From Acidocella sp. (GTDB lineage Bacteria > Pseudomonadota > Alphaproteobacteria > Acetobacterales > Acetobacteraceae): a DNA stretch of 64,000 nucleotides. How positions within the stretch are numbered: the stretch's first letter is position 1; each line of letters starts with the position of its first letter. A program made the translations under genes and the position numbers. The notes under the pieces were generated by a model. That model did no database searches. It had not been told where the DNA came from and was given only the letters and a program-made list of their open reading frames with translations. Positions 9,641 through 19,623 of the stretch are shown here, in pieces. The stretch is taken from assembly GCA_031291755.1 (NCBI GenBank), contig JARLIK010000019.1, forward strand, positions 186,001-250,000. The letters are read 5' to 3'.

Positions 9641-11446
9641 ATGACCGAAACACCGACCGACCTGATCCGTAATTTCTCCATCATCGCCCATATCGACCAT
9701 GGTAAATCCACCCTGGCCGACCGGCTGATCCAGTATTGCGGGGGCCTGACTGCCCGCGAGATGACCGAGCAGGTGCTCGATTCGATGGATATCGAGAAAG
9801 AGCGCGGTATCACCATCAAGGCGCAGACCGTGCGGCTGGAATACCCGGCCAAGGACGGCAAAACCTATGTGCTGAACCTGATGGACACGCCCGGCCATGT
9901 GGATTTTGCCTATGAGGTCAGCCGAAGTCTCGCCGCCTGCGAGGGCTCGCTGCTGGTGGTTGATGCCTCCCAGGGCGTGGAAGCCCAGACTCTCGCCAAC
10001 GTGTATCAGGCGCTCGATGCCCACCACGAGATCGTGCCGGTGCTGAATAAAATTGACCTTCCCGCCGCCGATGTGCCGCGGGTGAAGCAGCAGATCGAGG
10101 ATGTGATCGGGCTGGATGCCTCTGACGCCGTGGAAATTTCGGCCAAAACCGGCATCAACATCGAGGGCGTGCTGGAAGCGCTGGTGACCCGCCTGCCGCC
10201 CCCGACTGGCGATATCGATGCCCCGCTCTCGGCCTTACTGATCGATAGCTGGTACGACCAGTATCTGGGCGTTGTGACCCTGGTGCGGATCAAAAACGGC
10301 CGGCTCAGGCGTGGCCAGAAAATCCGCATGATGTCCACCGGTGCCGTGCACCCGGTGGAGCAACTTGGCGTATTCACCCCCAAAATGCGGCCGGTGGACG
10401 AGCTTGGGCCGGGCGAGATGGGCTATATCACCGCCGCCATTAAAACCGTGGCGGATTGTAAGGTGGGTGACACCATCACCGATGACCGTAACCCGGTGGC
10501 CGAAGCCCTGCCAGGCTTCAAACCCTCAGTGCCGGTGGTGTGGTGCGGGCTGTACCCGGTGGATGCCGATGATTTCGAGAAATTGCGCGACAGTTTGGGC
10601 AAACTGCGCCTGAACGATGCCAGCTTCCATTATGAGGCCGAGACCTCGGCGGCTTTGGGCTTTGGCTATCGCTGCGGGTTTTTGGGCCTGCTGCATCTGG
10701 AAATCATCCAGGAGCGGCTGTCCCGCGAGTTTGACCTCAACCTGATCGCCACCGCGCCCTCAGTGGTTTACAAAATCTTCAAATCGAATGGCGAGATGGA
10801 GCTGCTGCACAACCCGTCCGACATGCCGGATGGCTCGGTGATCGACCATATCGAGGAACCCTGGATCCGCGCCACCATCATGGTGCCCGATGACTACTTG
10901 GGCGCCGTGCTGACCCTGTGCAACGAGCGCCGCGGCCAGCAGGCTGACCTCACCTATGTGGGTAACCGTGCCATGGCGGTGTACCGGCTGCCGCTTAACG
11001 AGGTGGTGTTCGATTTCTATGACCGCTTGAAATCCATCAGCCGTGGCTATGCCAGCTTTGATTACCAGATTGAGGACTACGCCGAGGCTGATTTGGTGAA
11101 AATCTCGATTTTGGTGAATCTCGAGCCGGTGGACGCGCTCTCCTTTATCGCCCACCGCTCGGCGGCGGAATCGCGTGGCCGCTCAATTTGCGCCAAGCTG
11201 AAGGAGTTGATCCCCAAGCAATTGTTCAAAATCGCCATCCAGGCTGCCATCGGCAGCCGGGTGATCGCGCGTGAGACCATCAGTGCGATGTCAAAAGATG
11301 TGACGGCGAAATGCTATGGCGGCGATATTTCGCGCAAGCGCAAGCTGCTGGATAAGCAAAAAGAGGGCAAAAAACGCATGCGCCAGTTCGGCAAGGTAGA
11401 AATCCCGCAGAGCGCCTTCCTCGCCGCCCTGAAAATGGATGCCTGA
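9641..11446 (+). CDS. lepA: elongation factor 4
   Basis: [36 protein letters not shown]... G1-G5 GTPase motifs; C-terminal [28 protein letters not shown]. Confidence 0.97.
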   Translation: MTETPTDLIRNFSIIAHIDHGKSTLADRLIQYCGGLTAREMTEQVLDSMDIEKERGITIKAQTVRLEYPAKDGKTYVLNLMDTPGHVDFAYEVSRSLAACEGSLLVVDASQGVEAQTLANVYQALDAHHEIVPVLNKIDLPAADVPRVKQQIEDVIGLDASDAVEISAKTGINIEGVLEALVTRLPPPTGDIDAPLSALLIDSWYDQYLGVVTLVRIKNGRLRRGQKIRMMSTGAVHPVEQLGVFTPKMRPVDELGPGEMGYITAAIKTVADCKVGDTITDDRNPVAEALPGFKPSVPVVWCGLYPVDADDFEKLRDSLGKLRLNDASFHYEAETSAALGFGYRCGFLGLLHLEIIQERLSREFDLNLIATAPSVVYKIFKSNGEMELLHNPSDMPDGSVIDHIEEPWIRATIMVPDDYLGAVLTLCNERRGQQADLTYVGNRAMAVYRLPLNEVVFDFYDRLKSISRGYASFDYQIEDYAEADLVKISILVNLEPVDALSFIAHRSAAESRGRSICAKLKELIPKQLFKIAIQAAIGSRVIARETISAMSKDVTAKCYGGDISRKRKLLDKQKEGKKRMRQFGKVEIPQSAFLAALKMDA

Positions 11447-11493
11447 CCTGCCCTTGAGCTAATGGCCGGCTTTAGCTAAGACCACCCAGCGCT

Positions 11494-11583
11494 GGAGAGA
11501 TGGCCGAGCGGCTTAAGGCGCACGCTTGGAAAGCGTGTGTGCGTGAAAGCGTACCCAGGGTTCGAATCCCTGTCTCTCCGCCA
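11494..11583 (+). tRNA. tRNA-Ser(GGA)
   Basis: ggagaga...tctctcc acceptor stem, anticodon stem cacgc-ttGGAaa-gcgtg, variable arm, ggTTCGAATcc T-arm, encoded CCA. Confidence 0.95.
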
Positions 11584-11805
11584 TTTGTTGCCTGAAAAAT
11601 GGCTGAAGCCAGACTTCAATTCAAAGGTCGTTTTTTGCCGTGCACTTGGGCCAACGCGTATATTACCTGCGAGCCATGTTGTACCCCTATTGCGTAAACA
11701 CCTTTGCTCGGTGTCCACGAAACCGGCAGCAGCTCGCAACAGCGGCCCCTATTTAGCAGGCGCGTGAAATCGCCTAATATGAACCTGAATTGAGGTAGGG
11801 ATCAG

Positions 11806-12495
11806 ATGGCACATCGGCAGCAGCAAGACTTCGTCCGTGCGGTGAAGGCGGCTTTTCCTGTATTTTTTATCGGCCAGCGCGTATTGGAAATAGGTAGCCT
11901 GGATATTAACGGCACAATCCGTGAGCATTTTGCCGACTGTGCTTACACTGGGTTGGACGTGGGGGCCGGACCTGGTGTGGATGTGGTTTGTCAGGGGCAG
12001 GATTACGCGGCGCCTGATGCCTCTTTCGATACGGTGATTTCTTGCGAGGTGATGGAGCATAATCCGCACTGGAGGGAGACATTCGCGAACATGGTGCGGC
12101 TGTGCCGTCCCGGTGGGCTGGTATTGATGACATGTGCTAGCTTGGGCCGGCCCGAACACGGCACAACGCGCACCACCAAGGCTGATGCGCCGCTGATTAC
12201 CTGGGAGTATTATAAAAACCTAACGCCTGAGGATTTCAAAGGCGCGATCAATTTTCATGATGATTATTCGGTTTTCGAATTTTTCGAAAATGTAGATTCA
12301 CGCGATACCTATTTTATTGGCTTTAAAATCGGTGCGCCGCCGCCGGAAAACGCAGTGCAGGCGGCTTATGCACTGCGCCGGCATTATTACTGGGAAAACC
12401 TCCGGCATTTTAAAGCGCTGTTGCGGCGGGCGAGATTCGCACTATTTGGGGAAGATGCTTATCAGGCTCGCCGACTGAAAGCGCGCAAAAATTAA
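11806..12495 (+). CDS. class I SAM-dependent methyltransferase
   Basis: VLEIGSLDINGTIREHFADCAYTGLDVGAGPGVDVV...FDTVISCEVMEHNPHWRETFANMVRLCRPGGLVLMT. Confidence 0.85.
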   Translation: MAHRQQQDFVRAVKAAFPVFFIGQRVLEIGSLDINGTIREHFADCAYTGLDVGAGPGVDVVCQGQDYAAPDASFDTVISCEVMEHNPHWRETFANMVRLCRPGGLVLMTCASLGRPEHGTTRTTKADAPLITWEYYKNLTPEDFKGAINFHDDYSVFEFFENVDSRDTYFIGFKIGAPPPENAVQAAYALRRHYYWENLRHFKALLRRARFALFGEDAYQARRLKARKN

Positions 12496-13802
12496 ATGGA
12501 TTTTATGCCGAGGGGAAAGCTGTGTTCTTCTGATAGCGTGTACATTTCTACCATCGGATCGATGCTATTGGCCGCCATAAAACGGTAGAAGGCGCCGCCC
12601 TTTCTGTCGGGCGGGCGAGCGTGGCGGGCGGTAACGGCATTGATGACTGCCACTGTATTGCCAAACTGCTTATGCGCCTCTGCCCCCAGCAGCATATCGA
12701 CGCCAAAACCGCTGATGCTGGCGCCGAAGGCCCAGCCGCAATTTTTTAATGCGCGGCTGGATAAACCGGGCACCATGATTTCTACGCAGTTGAAGTGGCG
12801 GATGGGTGCGGCATCGGACTGGACCAGTAGCTCTTTGAAGGAAGAAGTGGAATCAATGGTCAGTGCCGGTTGAGCGAGATCGAGCTGGCAGCGCTCCATG
12901 ATATTGAAAAAATCATTGATGGAAGCTGCATCCATTTCAACGTCATCGTCGAGAAACAGCGTATGATCGTAGCGCAACAGTAAATCCGGCTGCTGGCGCA
13001 AGATTGTGTCGATTGCAGTGACTTTTGTCCCCCGCTGCGCCAGAACATAGTCTGCCTCGCGCTCAGCCGTAGGGGCAACATAGTAGTTCAGCATCAGGTC
13101 ATAGGCTCGGCCAGGCTCGATGGTGGCGGGGTGGCCGCCAGCGGTTTGCACGAAAACCAGATTATTGTGCCGGCGTTGCGGCATTGTGCGTTGTATCTCG
13201 AACTTAATTTGGGCGCGGAAATTTGTCTGCGCCTGTGTTAGGGAGGCAAGAGTGAGTGGTGGTGTGGTATTTTTTGTGGCTAGAATCTCGTAGAGTTTGC
13301 GTCCCACGCGATTTGGGCGGCGTTTGGCATAGGCGATGAGGATAAAGGTCAGAGAAATGTCCGGCGCGGGATCGTGCCATCCGGCCAGACCGTATTTTTG
13401 GAAATGCCGCCATGGGGAAAGTTTGCTGGTCGCTACGCCTGGCGTGTGGTCGCAATACCAGCCCGCATCGAACTCGGCGCAGGGAGCCATTGGATCATCG
13501 CTGCGCAGAAATGTGGCAAAAAGATTGCCACGGGCCGTACTCTCGAGCGTTGCACGATAGTACGCAGGGTCAAAAAAATGGCACGGGCGGGCACCGCGGG
13601 CCTCGCCGCGCAGGAGATAATGCAGCAAAGCAAAAGGGGCCGCGCATGAGCCACCGAGATAGACCCGCGCATAAAAACGGTGCTCGAAAATCCCAGTGCG
13701 AAGGATGGTGAAAAAATCGCGCGCTACGGCGAACATCGCAGATTTTTCATGGAGTCTGGTGTAGCCATTTGGGCAACGCCACGCCAAACTGTCGAGGGGC
13801 AA
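12492..13802 (-). CDS. DUF707-like/glycosyltransferase-associated protein
   Basis: N-terminal repeats of the FFDPAYYR...HYLLRGEARGARPCHFFDPAYY / EFDAGWYCDH type seen in surface-glycan glycosyltransferases; C-terminal YDHTLFLDDDVEMDAASINDFFNIMERCQLDLAQPALTIDS...VEIMVPGLSSRAL...GFGVDMLL resembles DUF707. Start may be internal (MFAVARDFF). Confidence 0.65.
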   Translation of the reverse strand: MPLDSLAWRCPNGYTRLHEKSAMFAVARDFFTILRTGIFEHRFYARVYLGGSCAAPFALLHYLLRGEARGARPCHFFDPAYYRATLESTARGNLFATFLRSDDPMAPCAEFDAGWYCDHTPGVATSKLSPWRHFQKYGLAGWHDPAPDISLTFILIAYAKRRPNRVGRKLYEILATKNTTPPLTLASLTQAQTNFRAQIKFEIQRTMPQRRHNNLVFVQTAGGHPATIEPGRAYDLMLNYYVAPTAEREADYVLAQRGTKVTAIDTILRQQPDLLLRYDHTLFLDDDVEMDAASINDFFNIMERCQLDLAQPALTIDSTSSFKELLVQSDAAPIRHFNCVEIMVPGLSSRALKNCGWAFGASISGFGVDMLLGAEAHKQFGNTVAVINAVTARHARPPDRKGGAFYRFMAANSIDPMVEMYTLSEEHSFPLGIKSI

Positions 13803-14236
13803 TATAAATTTTTGGTAAACTTCACCGCGTAATAAGCCAATCTTTTTACAACAATAGATTGAGCGATTTATAAAATGTTGATTAATTGCGGCGTTGCCTC
13901 AGTATTAATGTTCAGTAAATCGAAAATTATGCATCGCTGGCCGGCGCAGTCGCGCAAATACTGGGGCAAAAGAGATGCTCTAGGTATGTTATCAGACACA
14001 TTATGGTTTGGCCTCTGGAGCCAAATTATGAAGGGCGGCAATAATCTCCTCTGCCACCATCTCACCCCTGGTATAACTGCCATTTGACAAATGTCATGGT
14101 CTGCAAAGCTGCCATGTTCCATAAGTCAGGCTATTATGGTGCGATGCACAATAGTATTGTGGTATAACGATCCGGAATGAAGGGGCGGAGAATGCCTTCC
14201 CCCCAGAATTGCCCCGGATGAAGAAGGACGTGGTAA

Positions 14237-14443
14237 ATGAGTCGTTTAGATAACTTTAGTTCTGCCGGTGGGGTGAAGCTGTACCCGGCTGAATTCAAAT
14301 ATCAAATAAAGCAAGCGCGGGTGTTCACGGATGCCGTTATGTTCCTGCTCGCCCTGTTCAACCGCAACACACCGAAGGCACCGCGCAACCCGGCCGGGTT
14401 TGGCCGTGAGGTGTTCAAGCATACTGGCCATCACGCGGTTTAG
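14237..14443 (+). CDS. small hypothetical protein
   Basis: 68 aa ORF in an otherwise empty intergenic region, 75 bp after a perfect palindrome; no family recognised. Confidence 0.35.
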   Translation: MSRLDNFSSAGGVKLYPAEFKYQIKQARVFTDAVMFLLALFNRNTPKAPRNPAGFGREVFKHTGHHAV

Positions 14444-14468
14444 CTGGCCGCATACTGTTTAGACGGGG

Positions 14469-14882
14469 CTAGTTGCCCCGGCCTACCGGTATAGCCTGTC
14501 CGGCTTGCTGGAAAATATCTCCAGGAGCGTTAGCCGTTCCGGTGGTGGGATTGCCGATCACGAGGTTATTGAGTTGCCCAACCGCTGCAGTTGAGCTTGC
14601 GGGTTGATTTGGCTGGGTTTGGCTAGCGTCCGCCGTGCCAGGTTGTGGCTTTAATTGCTCATCGAGACGTGCCTGCATGCGTTTTGCGGCTGCATATCCG
14701 GCTGCGTATCCGGCCTCGAATGCTTTATGCACAGCGACCGGGTCAGGCGAGGGTGGTGCCGGCGCTGTGACGGCTGCCACCACCGGCGGCGGGGCGGCTT
14801 GGTCCGCACAACCTGCTAGCAACAGGCTGGCGGCGAAAATCATACAACCTGCTGCGTTGCGCCAAGATTGAATAGTCGTCAT
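14469..14882 (-). CDS. putative lipoprotein
   Basis: Lipobox SLLLAGC after hydrophobic N-terminus, then Pro/Ala-rich low-complexity sequence. Confidence 0.7.
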   Translation of the reverse strand: MTTIQSWRNAAGCMIFAASLLLAGCADQAAPPPVVAAVTAPAPPSPDPVAVHKAFEAGYAAGYAAAKRMQARLDEQLKPQPGTADASQTQPNQPASSTAAVGQLNNLVIGNPTTGTANAPGDIFQQAGQAIPVGRGN

Positions 14883-14991
14883 GGGTTACGACCTAGCAAT
14901 CAGGGCGCGATCTGGAAAGCCGTAATTGCGCCCGCTAGTGATCCCAGCTTCATTAAGCCATGATATAATAGCAAAACCTGTGAGGAGCCTC

Positions 14992-15501
14992 ATGTCTGAG
15001 ATGAAAGACACCGACGATCAATCCCCGCAAGATGTTCGCCATCTGGTGTTCCGGCTGTATGATCGTGCGGTTGATCTCATTATTCTCGGTGTTATTCCCC
15101 TGATGCTGATCGCATTGTTGTTTGCCTTCTCCGAGGCTGTGATCGGCACGACCCACATGATCCCGTTGCTGCATAGCTTCAGCACGGATGATACGGTTTC
15201 GCCGGACGAAGTGGCGCTTAGGATGCTAGTAGCCCGAGTTCTGGACGTTGTGATTCTCATTGAATTGTTCAACACATTCATGGAATATGCGCGCTCCCGC
15301 CATATCCGCCTCTCGAACCTTCTCGATTTAACCATTGTGTTTGCGTTGCGTGAGATTCTCATCAAGCTTTATGCGCAAAATTTTTCGTCAACCGACTTGC
15401 TGGCGCTATGTGTGGTGGTAATCGTGCTGGTGGTAGCCCGCTCCATCGCGGCAAGGTTTTCGTTGAGCCGTGACATTCCAAATCGACCGGTCAAAAAATG
15501 A
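14992..15501 (+). CDS. PsiE family (phosphate-starvation-inducible) membrane protein
   Basis: Hydrophobic helices with RLYDRAVDLIILGVIPLMLIALLFAFSEAV and DVVILIELFNTFMEYARSRHIRLSNLLDLTIVFALREILIKLY. Confidence 0.8.
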   Translation: MSEMKDTDDQSPQDVRHLVFRLYDRAVDLIILGVIPLMLIALLFAFSEAVIGTTHMIPLLHSFSTDDTVSPDEVALRMLVARVLDVVILIELFNTFMEYARSRHIRLSNLLDLTIVFALREILIKLYAQNFSSTDLLALCVVVIVLVVARSIAARFSLSRDIPNRPVKK

Positions 15502-16401
15502 TGGTTGTGGTTTTGGCGGTAATTTGCGCCTTGCTCCTGGGGGTGGGCTTTTGGCTATATACGCCAGACAAATCCCAAGCTGTGCTGGTGGCCAGATATG
15601 GCGTCGCGGCAACCGATTTTGTTGAAATCTCTGGTGCAAAGCTGCGGGTAAAAGACCTTGGTCCGCATCACCAAACAGCCATTTTACTGCTGCATGGGTT
15701 TGGCGCCAGCCTGGAGACATGGGCGCCATGGGCAGATGAGCTTTCACAGCATTACAGGGTCGTCAGCTTGGATCTTCCAGGCTTTGGCCTCACCGGCCCC
15801 GCTCGGGCTTTCAAGCGTCAGTGTCATTGGAAATTCGCTCGGCGGCAAAATTGCTTGGCAATTTGCCGCGTCGCATCCTGGCTTGGTGGCGAGCTTGGTG
15901 CTGATCTCGCCGGATGGTTTTGCCAGCCCTGGGTTTGAGTACGGGAAATCGGCCAAATTGCCGTTTATATTGAAGCTTCTGCCGTACACCCTGCCACGAG
16001 CCATGCTGCGGATGAACCTTGCCGTGGCGTATGCCGAGCCCAGACGCCTCACCGATGATGTCCTGGATCGTTATCAGGACATGATGCTGGCCACCGGCAA
16101 CCGCCGCGCCATGCTGGCACGTATGCAGCAGGTCATGCTGGTGCCGCCAGAGCCGCAATTACGGCAGATTTCCGCGCCGACGCTGATTTTATGGGGTGAG
16201 CAGGATAAAATGATCTCTTACCGGAATGCCGGCGATTATCTTGGTGCCATCGCTGGTTCGGTACTGGTAGCATTGCCGGGGCTGGGCCATGTTCCGTTCG
16301 AGGAAGACCCTGCAGCTTCGCTCCCTCCGGTTTTGGAATTTCTGACCACGCATCATCAGTTGGCTTCCACCCTATCCACCGCCCCAACCAACGGGTTATG
16401 A
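15498..16401 (+). pseudogene. alpha/beta hydrolase disrupted by internal deletion/frameshift
   Basis: Frame of 15498 encodes LLLHGFGASLETWAPWADEL...VVSLDLPGFGLTGP then runs out of homology; frame of 15658 continues with SSVSVIGNSLGGKIAWQFAASHPGLVASLVLISPDG ...PTLILWGEQDKMI...LPGLGHVPFEEDP. Halves are in different frames and the usual intervening ~30 residues are missing. Confidence 0.75.
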
Positions 16402-16453
16402 AAATGCCGGCTACAAACCACATTATTAACCTTGGCCTTGAGGAGCCCGCCCT

Positions 16454-17386
16454 ATGAAAATTGCTAATGACATCACAGCGCTCATCGGCCACACCCCGCT
16501 GGTGCGGATTAACCGGCTCTCGGCTGGGTTACCCGGCAATGTCGTGGCTAAGCTGGAGTTTTATAATCCCTCAAATTCGGTGAAGGACCGTATTGCGGCG
16601 GCGATGATCGACGCGGCTGAGCAGGCCGGCCTGATCAACAAAGACAGCGTGATCGTTGAGCCCACCTCCGGGAATACCGGCATTGGCCTGGCCATGGTGT
16701 GCGCCGCTCGTGGCTATAAATGCATCATCGTGATGCCGGAGACGATGAGCAAGGAGCGCCGGGCGGTGCTGCGGGCCTACGGCGCGGAGCTGGTGCTCAC
16801 CCCAGGGCCGGATGGCATCGGTGGCTCGATCCGCAAGGCCGAGGAAATTGTCGCCTCCGGCAAGCAATATTTTATGCCCCAGCAGTTCAGCAACCTAGCC
16901 AACCCCGAGGTGCACCGCCGCACCACGGCTGAGGAGATCTGGGCCGATACCGATGGGGCCATTGATATTTTGGTGTCCGGCGTTGGCACCGGCGGCACGC
17001 TCACCGGGGTCTCAGAGGTGATCAAGTCGCGCAAGCCGTCGTTCAGGGCGGTGGCCGTCGAACCCGATGCCTCGCCGGTGCTGTCGGGTGGCCCGAAAGG
17101 CCCGCATGTTATCCAAGGCATTGGCGCCGGGTTTGTGCCGGCGGTGTTAAATACCCACGCCTATGACGAAATTATCCGCGTCACCAACGACGACGCGCTG
17201 ATCACCGCCCGCCGTGCCGCCAAGGAGGAGGGGCTGCTGGTTGGCATCTCGTCAGGCGCAGCTCTCTGGGCCTCGTTGCAACTGGCGGCGCGGCCGGAAA
17301 ATGCCGGCAAGATGATCGTCACCATCATCCCCTCGTACGGCGAACGCTATCTGAGCACGCCATTATTCGCAGGCCTACTGGATTAA
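16454..17386 (+). CDS. cysK: cysteine synthase A
   Basis: [51 protein letters not shown]. Confidence 0.96.
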   Translation: MKIANDITALIGHTPLVRINRLSAGLPGNVVAKLEFYNPSNSVKDRIAAAMIDAAEQAGLINKDSVIVEPTSGNTGIGLAMVCAARGYKCIIVMPETMSKERRAVLRAYGAELVLTPGPDGIGGSIRKAEEIVASGKQYFMPQQFSNLANPEVHRRTTAEEIWADTDGAIDILVSGVGTGGTLTGVSEVIKSRKPSFRAVAVEPDASPVLSGGPKGPHVIQGIGAGFVPAVLNTHAYDEIIRVTNDDALITARRAAKEEGLLVGISSGAALWASLQLAARPENAGKMIVTIIPSYGERYLSTPLFAGLLD

Positions 17387-17388
17387 TC

Positions 17389-19407
17389 TTGATTACCATC
17401 AGCGAACTGGTTTTCGCGCTGAAGACCTTTCTGGGGGCCATGCTGGCTCTCGGACTGGCCTTCTGGCTGGGGCTGGATAATCCGTACTGGTCGATGGCCA
17501 CGGCCTATATCGTGGCGCAGCCGCTTACCGGGGCGATGCGCTCCAAGGCGCTTTACCGTTTTATCGGCACATTTGTGGGTGGTGTGGCGGCGGTGGTGCT
17601 GGTGCCCAACCTGGTGAATGCACCGATGTTGCTCAGCCTCGGTTTTGCACTCTGGATCGGGATTTGCCTGTATCTTTCGCTGCTGGACCGATCGCCCCGG
17701 GCTTATTTATTCATGCTGGCCGGATATACCGCCGCCATCATCGGCTTTCCCAGCGTCTCAGATCCCGGCCATATCTTCGAGACCGCTTTGACGCGGGTTG
17801 AGGAAATCTCGATCGGGATTGCCTGCACCACCCTCGTTGGCACCATTTTCTTCCCCCGGCCTTTGGGTCCGGTGCTGGCGGCGCGGATTTTGGCATGGGT
17901 GAAGCCGGCGGTGGATTGGGCGCAGGCTGCTCTGGACGGGCGGGAGGAAGATGCCGCCACCCGCGCCGCCCGCCGCCAATTGGCGGCCGAGGCGGTGGAT
18001 ATCCGCATGATGGTCAGCCAACTGGCCTACGACACCTCGCATTTACAATCAGCCACCCGCCATATTGAGCGCCTGCGGCTTTACGTGTTGAGCCTTATGC
18101 CGGTGCTGAGTTCCATCGGCGACCGGGTGGCACAATTAAAGGCCATCGGCGGGATCACCCCGCCATTACAAAAGCTGCTGGATGAGATCGCCGCCTGGAT
18201 TAAGGACGGCGGCGCCGAGCATGTGCCCGCCAAACTTGCGGCTGATATCGCTGCACTCGAACAGGCCGGTGAGGCTGGCCTGACCTGGTCAGGCATATTG
18301 CGTACCACTCTGCTGGTACGGTTGCATGAGTTGGTCAGCATGGTGCGGCATTCCCGCGCCATACGCGCCCATGTGACCGACAACGACCCTGCGCCGCTTA
18401 CACCTAAAGCAGAGGGAGCGTTAGCCGCTTCGCATCAGGTACACGACCACGGACTGGCGTTACTCTCCGCCGCCGCCGCCGCCATTGCGGTTCTGCTGGT
18501 ATGCGGCTTCTGGATTCTTACCGCCTGGCCCGCCGGGGCCGGGGCGGCGATTATGGTGGCGGTGGCCTGTTCGTTCTTCGCCGCGCAGGACGACCCGGCG
18601 CCAGCCATTGCGCAGATGACCCGTAACGCGTTGATCGTGGTGGTGGCCGACGCGGTGTACGGGTTCGCCATTCTGCCGCGGGTGGAAACCTTTCCGGAAC
18701 TGATGCTGGTGCTGCTGCCCGCAGGGCTGCTCATCGGCGTGCTGGTGTCCCGCCCGGCCACCTTTGGCACCGGCATGGTGATGGGTGCGGTGGGCGCCAC
18801 CACATTGGCGTTGAACAATGGCTACACCGGAGATTTCGCCGCTTACATCAATGGCTCCTTGGCACTGATCCTGGGCCTCTCCACGGCTCTGGTTGTCACC
18901 AAGTTGATCCGCTCGGTGGGTGCGGCCTGGAGTGCGGAGCGTCTGCTTCGCGCCGGTTGGCGCGACATCGCCGCCGCCGCAGGCCCGCAGGCCCGGCACG
19001 ACCGCGCCCATCTGACCGGCGTGATGATGGATCGGCTCGGGCTATTGATGCCACGTCTGGCGGCGGTCTCGCCGGGGGCGGATATCGCCGCCGCCGATGC
19101 GCTGGTTGACCTGCGGGTGGGGCTGAACACCATCGGGCTGCAACGTGAAATGGCGTTTCTCTCGCCGGCTGAGCAACAGCGTAATGCCGCCGTGCTGACC
19201 GGCGTGGCGGCGCACTACCAGGGCAACCCCCTGCAGGCGGCCGCGCCTGGTTTGCGGCAGGCGATTGATGATGCCATTACCGGGATCATTCACCGTACCG
19301 ATGCCGCGCAAAGCCGCCCGCATCGGGAGACTTTGATGATGCTGGTAGGGCTGCGCAGCGTATTATTTGCCAGTGCGCCGCCGCTGGCTGAAATGGCGAT
19401 TGCATGA
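17389..19407 (+). CDS. FUSC family / aromatic acid exporter-like membrane protein
   Basis: 672 aa, two blocks of membrane helices; LDNPYWSMATAYIVAQPLTGAMRSKALYRFIGTFVGGVAAVVLVP typical of FUSC/AaeB; TTG start. Confidence 0.9.
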   Translation: MITISELVFALKTFLGAMLALGLAFWLGLDNPYWSMATAYIVAQPLTGAMRSKALYRFIGTFVGGVAAVVLVPNLVNAPMLLSLGFALWIGICLYLSLLDRSPRAYLFMLAGYTAAIIGFPSVSDPGHIFETALTRVEEISIGIACTTLVGTIFFPRPLGPVLAARILAWVKPAVDWAQAALDGREEDAATRAARRQLAAEAVDIRMMVSQLAYDTSHLQSATRHIERLRLYVLSLMPVLSSIGDRVAQLKAIGGITPPLQKLLDEIAAWIKDGGAEHVPAKLAADIAALEQAGEAGLTWSGILRTTLLVRLHELVSMVRHSRAIRAHVTDNDPAPLTPKAEGALAASHQVHDHGLALLSAAAAAIAVLLVCGFWILTAWPAGAGAAIMVAVACSFFAAQDDPAPAIAQMTRNALIVVVADAVYGFAILPRVETFPELMLVLLPAGLLIGVLVSRPATFGTGMVMGAVGATTLALNNGYTGDFAAYINGSLALILGLSTALVVTKLIRSVGAAWSAERLLRAGWRDIAAAAGPQARHDRAHLTGVMMDRLGLLMPRLAAVSPGADIAAADALVDLRVGLNTIGLQREMAFLSPAEQQRNAAVLTGVAAHYQGNPLQAAAPGLRQAIDDAITGIIHRTDAAQSRPHRETLMMLVGLRSVLFASAPPLAEMAIA

Positions 19408-19610
19408 TCGGCGAGATCGACCTTTACGGCGTGCTGCTGCCGCCATTGCTGGTTTGGCTGGCGCTGGCGCTGGTGCTTTCAGCGCTGTTGCGGCGGGTTT
19501 TAAACCGCGCGGGTGTTTATCAATATGTCTGGCACCGGCCTTTGTTCGACATCGCGATTCTGGTGGTGCTGCTGGGCGGTATTGCGGCTGTGGCCGATCA
19601 TTTTTTCTGA
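19404..19610 (+). CDS. DUF1656 small membrane protein
   Basis: MIGEIDLYGVLLPPLLVWLALALVLSALLRRVLNRAGVYQYVWHRPLFDIAILVVLLG; 4-bp overlap with the FUSC gene. Confidence 0.88.
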   Translation: MIGEIDLYGVLLPPLLVWLALALVLSALLRRVLNRAGVYQYVWHRPLFDIAILVVLLGGIAAVADHFF

Positions 19611-19623
19611 GCTTGGATCAACC

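Noticed and set aside
11476-11767. ORFs 11476-11739 (-) and 11537-11767 (+) overlapping the tRNA
   Set aside because: They are translations through tRNA-Ser; the minus-strand peptide RRDSNPGYAFTHTRFPSVRLKPLGHLS is a well-known spurious product of tRNA-Ser antisense reading.
13803-14236. Possible CRISPR or repeat array in the empty A/T-rich region
   Set aside because: Only one short palindrome was seen; no regularly spaced direct repeats.
18435-19011. Minus-strand Gly/His/Thr-rich ORFs inside the FUSC gene
   Set aside because: Low-complexity antisense of a membrane protein gene; no start context or homology.
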